Shown here in pieces: positions 16,347 to 26,028 of a stretch of 57,136 nt of DNA. The first letter of the stretch is position 1. Every line of letters begins with the position of its first letter. The position numbers were made by a program, and so were the translations under genes. The stretch lies in contig NZ_JAHLQC010000015.1 in assembly GCF_018918265.1 (NCBI RefSeq), forward strand, positions 1-57,136, in the 5' to 3' direction. The notes beneath the pieces are model-generated. The model was not told the DNA's origin. It was given only the letters and a program-made list of their open reading frames with translations, and did no database searches. Source of the stretch: Falcatimonas sp. MSJ-15 (GTDB lineage Bacteria > Bacillota > Clostridia > Lachnospirales > Lachnospiraceae).

Positions 16347-17072
16347 ATGGCAAAACAGACATGGAAACCGGGAAATATGTTATATCCCGTACCGGCAGTT
16401 ATGGTAAGCTGTCAAAGAAAAGGAGAAAAACCTAATATAATTACAGTAGCATGGGCAGGAACAGTATGTACTTCACCGGCAATGGTATCAATATCAGTAA
16501 GACCTGAGAGATACTCATACGATATAATAAAAGAGAGTGGAGAATTTGTAATCAACCTTACAACAAAAGAACTTACATATGCAACAGATTATTGTGGAGT
16601 AAGATCAGGAAGAGATGTTGATAAATATAAAGAGATGGGACTTACACCATTAGAATCTAAAGTGGTAAAAGCTCCCGGAATAGCAGAAAGCCCGGTTAAT
16701 ATAGAATGTCGTGTGACAGAAGTTAAAGAACTTGGAAGTCATCATATGTTCATCGCAGAAGTAGTATCAGTAACAGTTGATGATAAATATATGAATGAGA
16801 ATGGAAGATTTGAACTTAATAAAGCAGGACTTGTGTCATATTCACATGGAGAATATTTTGAACAGGGCAAGAAGATAGGCAAATTCGGATACTCAGTAAA
16901 AAAAGAAGGTACTAAGAATACTACAAACAAAAATAAAAATATAAATAAACCAGAAGAAAAAAATAACGACTTAAAAAATAACAAACTTAGGAGAAGTGAT
17001 ATAAAGACTGGAAAAACAAAAAACAGCAATGTAAAAATTAAAAATAAGAGAAGTAAAACTACAAAAAAATAA
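16347..17072 (+). CDS. Flavin reductase-like FMN-binding protein with basic tail
   Basis: 241 residues. Residues 1-~185 are a flavin_reductase-like split barrel (GNMLYPVPAVMVSCQRKGEK, ITVAWAGTVCTSPAMVSISV, ESGEFVINL, SPVNIECRV), normally ~190 residues long. It probably binds FMN and may reduce flavin or handle a small redox substrate; the partner is unknown. After GKFGYSVKKEG comes a ~55-residue low-complexity tail, mostly Lys, Asn and Thr (NKNKNINKPEEKNN, KNKRSKTTKK). The tail lies in an A-run-rich stretch and looks like a recent repeat-driven or read-through extension. The ribosome site AAGGAGAG precedes the ATG. Confidence 0.85.
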   Translation: MAKQTWKPGNMLYPVPAVMVSCQRKGEKPNIITVAWAGTVCTSPAMVSISVRPERYSYDIIKESGEFVINLTTKELTYATDYCGVRSGRDVDKYKEMGLTPLESKVVKAPGIAESPVNIECRVTEVKELGSHHMFIAEVVSVTVDDKYMNENGRFELNKAGLVSYSHGEYFEQGKKIGKFGYSVKKEGTKNTTNKNKNINKPEEKNNDLKNNKLRRSDIKTGKTKNSNVKIKNKRSKTTKK

Positions 17073-17204
17073 AAGTACAAAAAACAAATTAATATAAATA
17101 ATATCTGTATTTTAACAAGAAACACAGAAGATTTAACTTAATGCGAAGTTCATTAAGGCATGAATTGTAAAAACTGAAGCAATTAAAAACAGGGGGTGTT
17201 TTAT

Positions 17205-19082
17205 ATGAGAATCAGTTCACTTGGAATTAAGAATTTTAAGGCAATAAGAGAATTAGAGATTACTGACATTGAAGATGTATTAATACTTGTAGGTAAGAAT
17301 AATACAGGAAAGACAATAATTCTTGATGCGATAAGAGCAGTCTTTGGAGAATATGAATTAAGCGAGAAAGACTGTTATGAGCAGGGCAAGAATATAACAA
17401 TATCCATGAGCATTATCTATGACGAAGATGATCTTGATAAGTTTCACAAACTAGGTAAAGTAAGCAGATATAAAAGTTATGATTCATGGTATAGAGATTT
17501 TTGTGGAAAGCTTCCATCTTTTAGAGATAATGAGCTTACATTTGAGTTCATATATAATAGTAACAATAGGAATCTTGGAGGCAAAATAAGATATTGCGAT
17601 GGAATTAAGAAGAACAATATATATATTCCGGAAGTATTTCCTAAGATCTACTATGTTGATCATATGAGAGAGATTAATGATTCAGAAGATATAATAATGG
17701 AATTCATGGGTAATAAACAGATACTTGAACTTAAGGAACATAAGTGTATGTTTGATACTAAAAGAGAGTGTAATTCCTGTTTTAACTGCATTGGAATGAT
17801 TAATAAGAAGACACCGGAAGAATTGTCAATAGTTGAGACAGAGAAACTATTTGAATACAAATTGTTAAGTATGAATTTACAGAACTTTGCTGACAGACTT
17901 AATATCTTTTTTCATAAAAATGGTGGATATCATCAGGATATAAGATATGATATAAAGTTGTTTATGAATAAGATGTTTAAGATAGATACAAAAGTTATTA
18001 ATAAAGAACGCAATGTTGAGAGTGATATGAACAGCAGTGGAGAAGGTTTGAAGAGCTTGTATCTTTTGTCGCTGTTAGAGACATACGCAGAGGAAGAAGA
18101 TGAGCTTCCATGTATAATAATGCTTGAAGGACCGGAGAATTATCTACATCCACAGATGCAAAAAGTATCAAGTGAGATATTATACAGACTATCAAGGAAA
18201 AATCAGGTAATATTCTCAACACACTCACCAAATATGATATTTAACTTTAATGAAAGACAGATTAAACAGGTGCTTATAAATCGCAATTTTGAGACAGCGA
18301 TAGCACCTGATACGGACATAGATGAGATACTTGAAGATCTTGGTTATAATGCGACTGATTTTATGAATGTTAATTTTGTATTTATAGTTGAAGGCAAGCA
18401 GGACAGAAGCAGACTTCCGCTTCTTCTTGAAAAATATTATTCAGAGATATATGACGAAGAAGGTAAGCTTAAGAGAATATCAATAATACAGACTAACAGT
18501 TGTACCAATATCAAGACGTATGCCAATCTGAAATATATGAATAAAGTATATCTTAAGGATAATTTCCTTATGATAAGAGATTCAGATGGCAAGAATCCTA
18601 AGTATCTTACAAGACAGCTTTGCAGTTACTATGCTAACAAACCGGAGGAAGAATATGGAACACTTCCACGAGTTACACCTAAGAACGTGCTTGTACTCAA
18701 ATATTATTCATTCGAGAATTATTTTCTTGATCCAAAAGTAATGGCAAGAATAGGTGTAATTAAAAATGAAGAAGAATTCTACAATATCCTATATAGTAAA
18801 TATAAAGATTACCTTTATAAACTTGCAAGCACTAAGAGAATGCTAAGAGATATTGGCGTTAAGATAAATAGTAAAAAAGAACTTAAAGACAATATTGAAA
18901 AAGTTAAAATATATATAAGAGGACATAACCTTTTTGATATTTTTTATGGAAGATATAGAGGAGATGCACTGCTTGAAAAACTGAAAGAATATATCGATGT
19001 TGCACCAAGAGACTGTTTTAAGGATATTCTTGATGCAATAGATTCATTTGTCTATTTTAACAGTAAGAAAATAGAAGACTAA
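17205..19082 (+). CDS. OLD-family ATP-dependent endonuclease (AAA plus TOPRIM)
   Basis: 625 residues. The AAA ATPase part has Walker A GKNNTGKT (~residue 30), ABC-like signature NSSGEGLKSLYLL, Walker B CIIMLEGPENYLHP (~303) and STHSPNMIF. The TOPRIM part has VFIVEGKQDRSRL (~393) and LMIRDSDGK (~457). This is the architecture of OLD nucleases (relatives of GajA of Gabija). A Cys cluster C181-x7-C189-x2-C192-x2-C195 in the ATPase insert may bind zinc and is not standard. No UvrD-like partner (GajB) or reverse transcriptase is adjacent, so it is a stand-alone class 1 type. It may act in DNA repair or phage defence. ATG 17205 is chosen over GTG 17196 because AGGGGGTG precedes it at normal spacing. 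Confidence 0.85.
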   Translation: MRISSLGIKNFKAIRELEITDIEDVLILVGKNNTGKTIILDAIRAVFGEYELSEKDCYEQGKNITISMSIIYDEDDLDKFHKLGKVSRYKSYDSWYRDFCGKLPSFRDNELTFEFIYNSNNRNLGGKIRYCDGIKKNNIYIPEVFPKIYYVDHMREINDSEDIIMEFMGNKQILELKEHKCMFDTKRECNSCFNCIGMINKKTPEELSIVETEKLFEYKLLSMNLQNFADRLNIFFHKNGGYHQDIRYDIKLFMNKMFKIDTKVINKERNVESDMNSSGEGLKSLYLLSLLETYAEEEDELPCIIMLEGPENYLHPQMQKVSSEILYRLSRKNQVIFSTHSPNMIFNFNERQIKQVLINRNFETAIAPDTDIDEILEDLGYNATDFMNVNFVFIVEGKQDRSRLPLLLEKYYSEIYDEEGKLKRISIIQTNSCTNIKTYANLKYMNKVYLKDNFLMIRDSDGKNPKYLTRQLCSYYANKPEEEYGTLPRVTPKNVLVLKYYSFENYFLDPKVMARIGVIKNEEEFYNILYSKYKDYLYKLASTKRMLRDIGVKINSKKELKDNIEKVKIYIRGHNLFDIFYGRYRGDALLEKLKEYIDVAPRDCFKDILDAIDSFVYFNSKKIED

Positions 19083-19086
19083 TATT

Positions 19087-19164
19087 GTTGGCAAATATGA
19101 TATAAAACAATTGTTATCAAATATGATATAAAACAATTGTTGGTAAATATGCTATAAAACAGTT
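19087..19164. repeat. Three 26-bp tandem repeats
   Basis: Units at 19087-19112, 19113-19138 and 19139-19164 share AAATATGATATAAAACAATT with few changes (third unit GCTATAAAACAGTT). They directly follow the OLD nuclease stop. No promoter or terminator role is evident. The rest of 19165-19291 shows no other gene. Confidence 0.85.
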
Positions 19165-19291
19165 GAGTTTACAACTTTGTGGTGGTAAAATGAGGATTAA
19201 AAATGTATATAAGCAGATATGCTATCAGTAAGATTATTGCAAAATAGTTAGAGGTGGCTAACAGCGATAAATGACAAAAGGAGTTAAAGAT

Positions 19292-19798
19292 ATGAAGAAC
19301 ATTGTTTTAATCGGAATGCCAGGAGCCGGAAAGAGTACAATAGGTATAGTACTTGCAAAAAGAGTTGGATTTAAATTCGTAGATTCAGATCTTGTAATAC
19401 AGGAGAAAGAAGGAAAACTTCTGCATGAGATAATATCAGAAGTAGGTAATGACGGATTCATTGAAGTTGAGAATAGAATCAATGCTTCACTTGATTGCAA
19501 TGAATCAGTAATAGCAACAGGCGGAAGCGTTATATATGGTGAAGATGCGATGAGACATCTTAAAGAGATTGGAACAGTTATATATCTTAAGTTATCTTAT
19601 GAAGAGATTAACAAACGTCTTGCTAATCTAAAAGACAGAGGAGTTGTGCTAAAAGAGAACCAGACACTTAAAGATCTGTATAATGAGAGAACAGTTCTAT
19701 ATGAGAGATATACAGACATTACATTTGAGTGCGATGGCAAGTCAATTGAGCAGATAGTCACAGATTTATCGGACTTACTGACTACTTTACAAAACTAA
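19292..19798 (+). CDS. aroK: Shikimate kinase
   Basis: 168 residues: Walker A GMPGAGKST, then FVDSDLVIQ (shikimate-binding Asp), VENR and ATGGSVIYG. The last motif is GGS rather than the classical GGG, a variant I recall in related Clostridia. RTVLYERYTDITFEC near the end matches the family lid/C-terminal region. It phosphorylates shikimate with ATP in aromatic amino acid synthesis. ATG 19292 is chosen over 19271 because AAAGGAG lies 8 bases before it. No other aro gene is nearby. Confidence 0.88.
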   Translation: MKNIVLIGMPGAGKSTIGIVLAKRVGFKFVDSDLVIQEKEGKLLHEIISEVGNDGFIEVENRINASLDCNESVIATGGSVIYGEDAMRHLKEIGTVIYLKLSYEEINKRLANLKDRGVVLKENQTLKDLYNERTVLYERYTDITFECDGKSIEQIVTDLSDLLTTLQN

Positions 19799-19968
19799 AA
19801 AAAACTTACTATAATTGGTATGTTACATTACTAAAGATAAGATGCCTGAATTATATTATATAATACGAGACAAGCAGGATATACCATTTTATGAGCAGAT
19901 ACATTAGACATAAGGTATTAGAATTTTATATAATAGCATTAATAGCATCAGGCAGGAAGAGGAATAGG

Positions 19969-21501
19969 ATGATAAGAATAACAGAACACTTAAAGAAGGT
20001 GAAACTGACTAAGAAGTCAGCAATCCTTATTGGAACCGGTGCTTTGTTATTTATTGGCATACCGTTTACAAGCAGTAGAATAAGAGACAGTAAAGAGTAT
20101 TATGTGGTTACGATAAATAATGAAGCAGTCGGTGCTGTCAATAGACCAGATGATGCTTATAGAGCATATTATGAGGCAAGAAGCCAGATTAACAAAGAAG
20201 CAGGACAGGTAGTATATATGTCAGATGGCATTAACGTTGTAAGAGAACGAAAACTGTTTGGAAAGACAGAGTCTAAGGACAAGATGACAGAACTTATATA
20301 CAATGAGATAAAAGATAAGAGTATTAATCTTAATGAAAAAGCCTATACTGTAACTGTTAATAATTGCAAATTCACTCTTAGAACAAAAGAAGAAGTAGTT
20401 AATCTTCTCGAAAAAGTTAAGGATCAATACGATACATCAGGTAAATTTCATATTGATCTTGAAGAAACTGTAACAGAAGACAATAAAACTTCATATGATA
20501 CAAGTGTAGTAAGTTCGGATATTGCTGTTCTTGATGCAGCAAGAGTACTCTCGTCTGTTGATTCAGATGGAACAGTTATTGCACCTGTTGAAGATGCTTA
20601 TTATCAGGATGGAGTTATAAGCGTTGAATTCAAGGAAGATGTTAATGTATCAGAGATATATGCTCCAGATGACAGAGTAACAACTGTTGATGAAGCTTAT
20701 GAGACACTGACTAAACAGGATGCCGAGAATGAGATATATGAAGTAAAACAGGGAGATTGTCTTACATTCATAGCAGAAAATCATGGATTATATATGGCAG
20801 AACTTCTTGCACTTAATCCCGGCCTTACATGGGATTCAACACTTGTACTTGGTCAGGAGATAGTTGTGACTGTACCAAAGCCGGAACTCTCAGTAGTTGT
20901 AAAAGAAGAAGTTACAACAGAAGAAGAATTCAATGTTGATGTACAATATGTTGACAATCCGGATGTATATTCAGGTACGAATACTGTAATTCAGGAGGCA
21001 GTTCCCGGAACAAGGCAGGCAGTAGCACTTGTTGAATATACCAATGGAACAGAGACAGCAAGAACATTACTAAAAGAAAGTGTGACAAGAGAAGCAGTTC
21101 CTCAGATAATAGAAAGAGGAACGAAAGAGATGCCTACTTATATAAAACCGATATCAGGTGGAACACTCACATCTACATTTGGTAAGAGATGGGGAACAAT
21201 ACACTATGGTGTTGACTGGGGATGTCCAATAGGTACTAATGTAAAAGCATCATGCACAGGAAAAGTAATAACTGCAGGATGGCAGAATGGATATGGATAT
21301 ACAGTTGTATTAGCACATTCAGACGGAAGTACTACAAGATATGCACATCTTAGCAAGATTGCAGTATCTGTAGGGCAGAGCGTATCACAAGGAGAAGTGA
21401 TAGCATATAGTGGTAATACAGGTAATAGTACAGGACCGCATCTTCATTTTGAGATAACAATAGGCGGAAGCCGTGTTAATCCACTTGAATACCTTGAATA
21501 G
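19969..21501 (+). CDS. M23 metallopeptidase with LysM and G5 domains
   Basis: 510 residues from ATG 19969 (AGGAAGAGGAATAGG just upstream); an in-frame ATG at 19891 would add 26 residues. One N-terminal membrane helix (SAILIGTGALLFIGIPF) anchors the protein outside. A YEVKQGDCLTFIAENHGLYMAELLALNPG LysM lies near residue 257. A G5 domain (VVVKEEVTTEEEFNVDVQYV...RTLLKESVTREAVPQIIERG) follows, then peptidase M23 with zinc ligands in HYGVDWG and HLHFEITIGG. It should cleave peptidoglycan cross-bridges during growth or sporulation. The order LysM-G5-M23 is common in Clostridia. Confidence 0.92.
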   Translation: MIRITEHLKKVKLTKKSAILIGTGALLFIGIPFTSSRIRDSKEYYVVTINNEAVGAVNRPDDAYRAYYEARSQINKEAGQVVYMSDGINVVRERKLFGKTESKDKMTELIYNEIKDKSINLNEKAYTVTVNNCKFTLRTKEEVVNLLEKVKDQYDTSGKFHIDLEETVTEDNKTSYDTSVVSSDIAVLDAARVLSSVDSDGTVIAPVEDAYYQDGVISVEFKEDVNVSEIYAPDDRVTTVDEAYETLTKQDAENEIYEVKQGDCLTFIAENHGLYMAELLALNPGLTWDSTLVLGQEIVVTVPKPELSVVVKEEVTTEEEFNVDVQYVDNPDVYSGTNTVIQEAVPGTRQAVALVEYTNGTETARTLLKESVTREAVPQIIERGTKEMPTYIKPISGGTLTSTFGKRWGTIHYGVDWGCPIGTNVKASCTGKVITAGWQNGYGYTVVLAHSDGSTTRYAHLSKIAVSVGQSVSQGEVIAYSGNTGNSTGPHLHFEITIGGSRVNPLEYLE

Positions 21502-21680
21502 AGATAACTCTCAAAAAAAATAATTTACAAATGAAAATATTGTGTTATAATCATTCGTAGATGCGCAAAAATATGCGTTTATTTTGTGCGCAATTATTAA
21601 AAAGAATAAGTATTGTTAGATAATTATGAAACTAGTAGATTGAGTTATTGAAATAGTTAATTGGATAATAGAGGTGTGCT

Positions 21681-22973
21681 ATGGAGCAGTATATTATAAA
21701 AGGTGGAAAACCACTTTGTGGAGAAGTTAGTATTGGTGGAGCTAAGAATGCAGCGCTTGCGATTCTTGCAGCAGCAATTATGACAGATGAGACAGTTACA
21801 ATTGAAAACCTTCCATACGTTATGGATATAAGAGTATTATTAAGTGCAATCGAAGAGATTGGAGCAGTAGTTGAGAGAATAGATAAACATACAGTTAAGA
21901 TCAATGGTGGTCATATAGGTTCAGTGAGTGTTGAATATGACTATATTAAGAAGATTAGAGCATCATATTATCTTCTTGGTGCATTACTTGGTAAGTATAA
22001 AAAAGCAGACGTTGCACTTCCTGGTGGATGTAATATAGGAAGCAGACCAATAGATCAGCATCTTAAAGGCTTCAAGGCACTTGGTGCAGATGTTGAGATT
22101 ATGAACGGAATGGTAGTTACTAAAGCAGACAGACTTGTTGGAACACATATATATCTTGATGTTGTATCAGTTGGTGCAACAATTAATATTATGCTCGCAG
22201 CAGCACTTGCAGAAGGTAATACTATCATTGAGAATGCAGCCAAAGAGCCACATGTAGTAGATGTTGCTAATATGCTTAATACAATGGGAGCTAATATCAA
22301 AGGTGCCGGTACAGATGTTATCAGAATCAAAGGTGTAGAGAAGTTACATGGAGCTACTTACTCAATTATTCCTGATCAGATAGAAGCAGGAACATTCATG
22401 ACAGCAGCAGCAGCTACAAGAGGAGATATTCTTATTAAGAATGTAATTCCAAAACATCTTGAAGCTATTACAGCCAAGTTAATTGAGATAGGATGTGACG
22501 TTGAAGAATTTGATGATGCAGTCAGAGTATCAGCAACTAAGAGACTTGGACACACACATATTAAGACACTTCCATATCCTGGATTTCCAACTGATATGCA
22601 GCCACAGATGGCAATCGTTCTTGCATTATCAGAAGGAACAAGTATTGTTACAGAGAGCATATTCGAGAATAGATTAAAATATGTTGATGAACTTGCAAGA
22701 ATGGGTGCAACTATCAAAGTCGAAGGTAATACAGCCATAATTGATGGTGTTGAACATTATTCAGGTGCACAGGTTAATGCACCAGATCTTCGTGCAGGTG
22801 CAGCACTTGTAATAGCAGGTCTTGCAGCAGATGGATTCACAACAGTAGATGATATTGTATATATCTTAAGAGGATATGAAGACTTTGATGGTAAGTTAAG
22901 AAGCCTTGGCGGATGTATAGAACTTGTTAATTCAGAAGAAGAAGCACTTAAGTTCAGATTAAAAGTAGGCTGA
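21681..22973 (+). CDS. murA: UDP-N-acetylglucosamine 1-carboxyvinyltransferase
   Basis: 430 residues, standard length for MurA. It has GGAKNAALAILAA (catalytic Lys region), the loop LPGGCNIGSRPIDQHLKGF with active-site Cys117 (fosfomycin target), and YPGFPTDMQPQ near residue 300. It makes the first committed step of peptidoglycan synthesis by transferring enolpyruvate from PEP to UDP-GlcNAc in the cytoplasm. GAGGTG is 6 bases before the ATG. It follows the M23 peptidase in the same direction, so a cell-wall grouping is likely. Confidence 0.96.
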   Translation: MEQYIIKGGKPLCGEVSIGGAKNAALAILAAAIMTDETVTIENLPYVMDIRVLLSAIEEIGAVVERIDKHTVKINGGHIGSVSVEYDYIKKIRASYYLLGALLGKYKKADVALPGGCNIGSRPIDQHLKGFKALGADVEIMNGMVVTKADRLVGTHIYLDVVSVGATINIMLAAALAEGNTIIENAAKEPHVVDVANMLNTMGANIKGAGTDVIRIKGVEKLHGATYSIIPDQIEAGTFMTAAAATRGDILIKNVIPKHLEAITAKLIEIGCDVEEFDDAVRVSATKRLGHTHIKTLPYPGFPTDMQPQMAIVLALSEGTSIVTESIFENRLKYVDELARMGATIKVEGNTAIIDGVEHYSGAQVNAPDLRAGAALVIAGLAADGFTTVDDIVYILRGYEDFDGKLRSLGGCIELVNSEEEALKFRLKVG

Positions 22974-23013
22974 TAATTAGACAAAAGTCAGCTGATATAG
23001 AGTAGATTACTAT

Positions 23014-23066
23014 AAAAGGTATATGTAGAATTTGCGATGATTATAATTCTATATATACCTTTTAAA
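23014..23066. terminator. Terminator between convergent murA and HD-GYP gene
   Basis: AAAAGGTATAT (23014-23024) with ATATACCTTTT (23053-23063), plus an inner TAGAATT/AATTCTA helix. A/T runs on both sides let it work in both directions. Confidence 0.8.
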
Positions 23067-23118
23067 ATTCCATTTTAATTATTCACTTATAGCATAAGAA
23101 GTCAAAGTACTCTAAGTA

Positions 23119-24189
23119 TTATATAAGTGAATCAATCTTAAGATTAGGTGTCTTAGTAAGATCTATGAAGTCTTTGCCACATCTGACCATTGGTCTTGAA
23201 AGTCTTTGTCTGTTAATGAATACAATTTCAGCTTCACGTCCATCACTAAGAAGAACATCAGTATTAACATAGCTTGATACAATATTCTCCATAAAAGTAA
23301 GAATATATCCGGGATCATATTGACTAAGTCCCTGATTTTCAAAAGTCTCAATAACTTTGAAAGCACACATAGGTTCTCTGTAAGATCTGCTTGCAGTCAT
23401 TGCATCATATACATCAGCAATAGCTACAATCTTAGCGAATGGACTTATATCCTGATATGACAGATGTGAAGGATAACCGGTGCCATCACATCTCTCATGA
23501 TGCATAAGAGCAACATCTTTTATACGTTGATCAAGCTGCTTATCTTTTAGAATATCATAACCTAGTGTTGTATGCGTATGTAATAATTGAATCTCATCGG
23601 CAGATAGTTTCTCAGGTTTAGTAAGAATCTCTTTGGGAATCTGAGTCTTGCCTATATCATGTAAGAGCGCAGCTGCAGTAAGAACTTTGATATCATCAGC
23701 CGGAAGTTCAAGCCATTGTCCAAGGATATTACTTATAAGAGCTACATTAACAGAGTGAACATATATGATATCATTAAGATCTCTCATAACATGAAGCATA
23801 TCAAATATATGCAAATTGCTTTCACCTTTTTTAAGCAGATCAATAATACCACTGATAGTTTCATCAACATCAAGAGGACCATTAAGTGCCTTTACATGGT
23901 TAAAAGTCTCTTTAGTATTATTCATTACAGAGAGATAATCAGTCTTAAATGACAGAAATTCACCACTATCTTTAAGATTCTCATAGTAGCTTGTACTATC
24001 TTGCTCGTATTCATCATTAATATCATCAATAGGAATATCAAATATACGTGCAGATTCAAGTTTTGAGATAACATCATCGGTTAGAATGGAACCTTTTTTT
24101 ATAATTAGCTGACCATTAATATTGATAACATCGTCAGCAACAATCATTCCTGGAACGAGTCCATCAATCATAATATATTTTTTTGGCAT
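23119..24189 (-). CDS. HD-GYP domain protein (putative c-di-GMP phosphodiesterase)
   Basis: 356 residues. An N-terminal ~65-residue region (YIMIDGLVPGMIVADDVININGQ) precedes a helical linker. The HD-GYP domain has VNVALISNILGQWL, LLHDIGKTQIP, HTHTTLGYDIL, HHERCDGTGYP and IADVYDAMTASRSYREP, so all metal and GYP residues are present. It probably hydrolyses cyclic di-GMP in the cytoplasm. Start 24189 is chosen because GGAGG lies 7 bases before it; the longer frame to 24270 would add a hydrophobic N-terminus with no ribosome site. The ~220 bases upstream of its start contain short TATCTAATGT repeats. Confidence 0.88.
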   Translation of the reverse strand: MPKKYIMIDGLVPGMIVADDVININGQLIIKKGSILTDDVISKLESARIFDIPIDDINDEYEQDSTSYYENLKDSGEFLSFKTDYLSVMNNTKETFNHVKALNGPLDVDETISGIIDLLKKGESNLHIFDMLHVMRDLNDIIYVHSVNVALISNILGQWLELPADDIKVLTAAALLHDIGKTQIPKEILTKPEKLSADEIQLLHTHTTLGYDILKDKQLDQRIKDVALMHHERCDGTGYPSHLSYQDISPFAKIVAIADVYDAMTASRSYREPMCAFKVIETFENQGLSQYDPGYILTFMENIVSSYVNTDVLLSDGREAEIVFINRQRLSRPMVRCGKDFIDLTKTPNLKIDSLI

Positions 24190-24442
24190 AATATAACCTC
24201 CGTCAGTAAAAAAATGTAAATCATTAACATTGAAAAAGTAAACTATTAACAATACAAGTATCAATAACACAGAATTAAGGATATAAGTATTAAAGACACA
24301 AATTCGATGTTAATAGTCAAATTAAAAAACATTGGTAATGTGAAATTATCTAATGTAAAACTATCTAATGTGTAATTCGACATCATACCCCCTTTTCTTA
24401 ATGAAAAAATGCGTTATAAAATTTCTTAATAGGGGAAATAGA

Positions 24443-24511
24443 GCATATCTTAATGAGAAAAATTGGCATATCTTAATGAGAAAAATTGGCATATCTTAAT
24501 GAAAAAAAATA
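24443..24511. repeat. Three 23-bp tandem repeats upstream of the metK promoter
   Basis: Units GCATATCTTAATGAGAAAAA-TTG at 24443-24465 and 24466-24488 are identical; the third (24489-24511) differs only at its end and runs into the -35 box. A degenerate earlier unit (TTTCTTAATAGGGGAAATAG) precedes them. They could be protein-binding sites or replication slippage. Confidence 0.85.
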
Positions 24512-24515
24512 GGTG

Positions 24516-24544
24516 TTGACTTATAAGAACAGTTGTAGTAGTAT
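24516..24544 (+). promoter_or_regulatory. metK promoter
   Basis: TTGACT (24516-24521), 17 bases, TAGTAT (24539-24544). It lies just after the 23-bp repeats and ~35 bases before the SAM riboswitch. Confidence 0.7.
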
Positions 24545-24580
24545 TATTAGCGCAAGTGATTAAATTAAATATTGTTTTAT

Positions 24581-24680
24581 CCCTTATTCAGAGTGATGGA
24601 GATACAGAGGATCGATGAAGTCACGGCAACCCCAGAGATGGAAGGTGCCAACCTGAGCGAGTAATTCGAACAATAAGAGG
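24581..24680 (+). ncRNA. SAM-I (S-box) riboswitch
   Basis: P1 is CTTATT (24583-24588) with AATAAG (24672-24677). The conserved core is visible: AGAGTGATGGAG, GATGAAGTCACGGCAACC, GGAAGGTGCCAAC, then GAACAATAAG. It binds S-adenosylmethionine and, through the terminator at 24700, switches off metK, the gene for SAM synthetase. Position directly before metK confirms the assignment. Confidence 0.95.
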
Positions 24681-24699
24681 ATTTGATTTCTTGATTTCA

Positions 24700-24724
24700 A
24701 GTCCCTGTTGTGGGGCTTTTTTTT
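24700..24724 (+). terminator. SAM riboswitch expression-platform terminator
   Basis: AGTCCC (24700-24705) with GGGGCT (24712-24717, including one G-U pair), then T8. Competes with an antiterminator when SAM is absent. Confidence 0.85.
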
Positions 24725-24809
24725 ATGGTATATACGCTATATGCCATGAGCGCAGATAAACATATATGGGCAGTAGATATTGCTCATACCAATTCACAGG
24801 AGGAAAAAA

Positions 24810-25994
24810 ATGGAAAAAAGATTATTTACATCTGAATCAGTTACTGAAGGACATCCTGACAAAGTATGTGATGCAGTTTCAGACGCAATTCTTGATGCAT
24901 GTATGGAACAGGATCCTATGAGCCGTGTTGCATGTGAGACAGCAGCATGTACAGGATTCATTCTTGTAACAGGTGAGATCACAACAAAAGCACAGCTTGA
25001 TATACCGGCAATCGTTCGTAAGACAGTTCTTGATATCGGTTATGACGATGGTAAGAAAGGAATCGATGGTAACTCATGTGCAGTTATGGTAGCACTTGAC
25101 AAACAGTCACCTGATATTGCTATGGGTGTTGATAAAGCTCTTGAAGCAAAAGAAGGCGAGTTAGCAGATGATCTTGATACAGGTGCAGGAGATCAGGGTA
25201 TGATGTTTGGTTATGCAACTAACGAGACAGAAGAATTAATGCCATATCCAATCTCATTAGCTCACAAGCTTGCATTACAGCTTACAAAAGTTCGTAAAGA
25301 TGGTACATTATCATACTTAAGACCAGATGGCAAGACACAGGTATCAGTTGAATATGATGAAGAAGGTAAGCCATTCCGTCTTGAAGCAGTTGTATTATCA
25401 ACTCAGCATGATGAAGATGTAACACAGGAACAGATTCATGAAGATATTAAAAAATATGTATTTGATGAAGTCCTTCCTAAAGAATTAATCGATGATAATA
25501 CTAAGTTCTTCATTAATCCAACAGGACGTTTTGTAATTGGTGGTCCTCATGGAGATGCAGGACTTACAGGACGTAAGATTATCGTAGATACTTATGGCGG
25601 ATATGCACGTCACGGCGGCGGAGCTTTCTCTGGTAAAGACTGTACAAAAGTTGACCGTTCAGCAGCATACGCAGCACGTTATGTAGCTAAGAATATCGTA
25701 GCAGCAGGACTTGCAGACAGATGCGAGATTCAGTTATCATACGCTATCGGTGTTGCACAGCCAACATCAGTTATGGTTGATACATTCGGAACAGGTAAAG
25801 TATCAGATGAGAAACTTGTAGAGATAGTTCGTAAACACTTTGATCTAAGACCAGCAGGAATTATCAAGATGTTAGATCTTAGAAGACCAATCTACAGACC
25901 AACAGCAGCATATGGACACTTTGGACGTAATGATCTTAACTTACCTTGGGAGCAGACAGATAAAGCAGACGTATTAAAAGCTGAATTAAACTAA
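24810..25994 (+). CDS. metK: S-adenosylmethionine synthetase
   Basis: 394 residues. The start [21 protein letters not shown] carries the substrate-binding His of the family. [36 protein letters not shown] and [23 protein letters not shown] are the three classic motifs. It makes SAM from methionine and ATP. ATG 24810 follows AGGAGG directly; the earlier in-frame codon at 24780 has no ribosome site. Codon use (more CGT, TTA) points to high expression. Controlled by the SAM riboswitch upstream. Confidence 0.97.
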   Translation: MEKRLFTSESVTEGHPDKVCDAVSDAILDACMEQDPMSRVACETAACTGFILVTGEITTKAQLDIPAIVRKTVLDIGYDDGKKGIDGNSCAVMVALDKQSPDIAMGVDKALEAKEGELADDLDTGAGDQGMMFGYATNETEELMPYPISLAHKLALQLTKVRKDGTLSYLRPDGKTQVSVEYDEEGKPFRLEAVVLSTQHDEDVTQEQIHEDIKKYVFDEVLPKELIDDNTKFFINPTGRFVIGGPHGDAGLTGRKIIVDTYGGYARHGGGAFSGKDCTKVDRSAAYAARYVAKNIVAAGLADRCEIQLSYAIGVAQPTSVMVDTFGTGKVSDEKLVEIVRKHFDLRPAGIIKMLDLRRPIYRPTAAYGHFGRNDLNLPWEQTDKADVLKAELN

Positions 25995-26028
25995 TTTTAA
26001 CAGATAATAAAATATTGGTATAATATAT

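Noticed and set aside
17205..19082. Gabija system
   Set aside because: Only a GajA-like protein is present; no UvrD-like GajB follows.
22055..22738. Antisense ORFs within murA and other genes
   Set aside because: Their composition mirrors the coding strand and they lack ribosome sites; they are shadows of real genes.
24190..24270. Membrane anchor on the HD-GYP protein
   Set aside because: The hydrophobic stretch lies upstream of the GGAGG-supported start and is probably untranslated.
24443..24511. Possible CRISPR-like repeats
   Set aside because: Units are directly adjacent with no spacers, and no cas genes are present.
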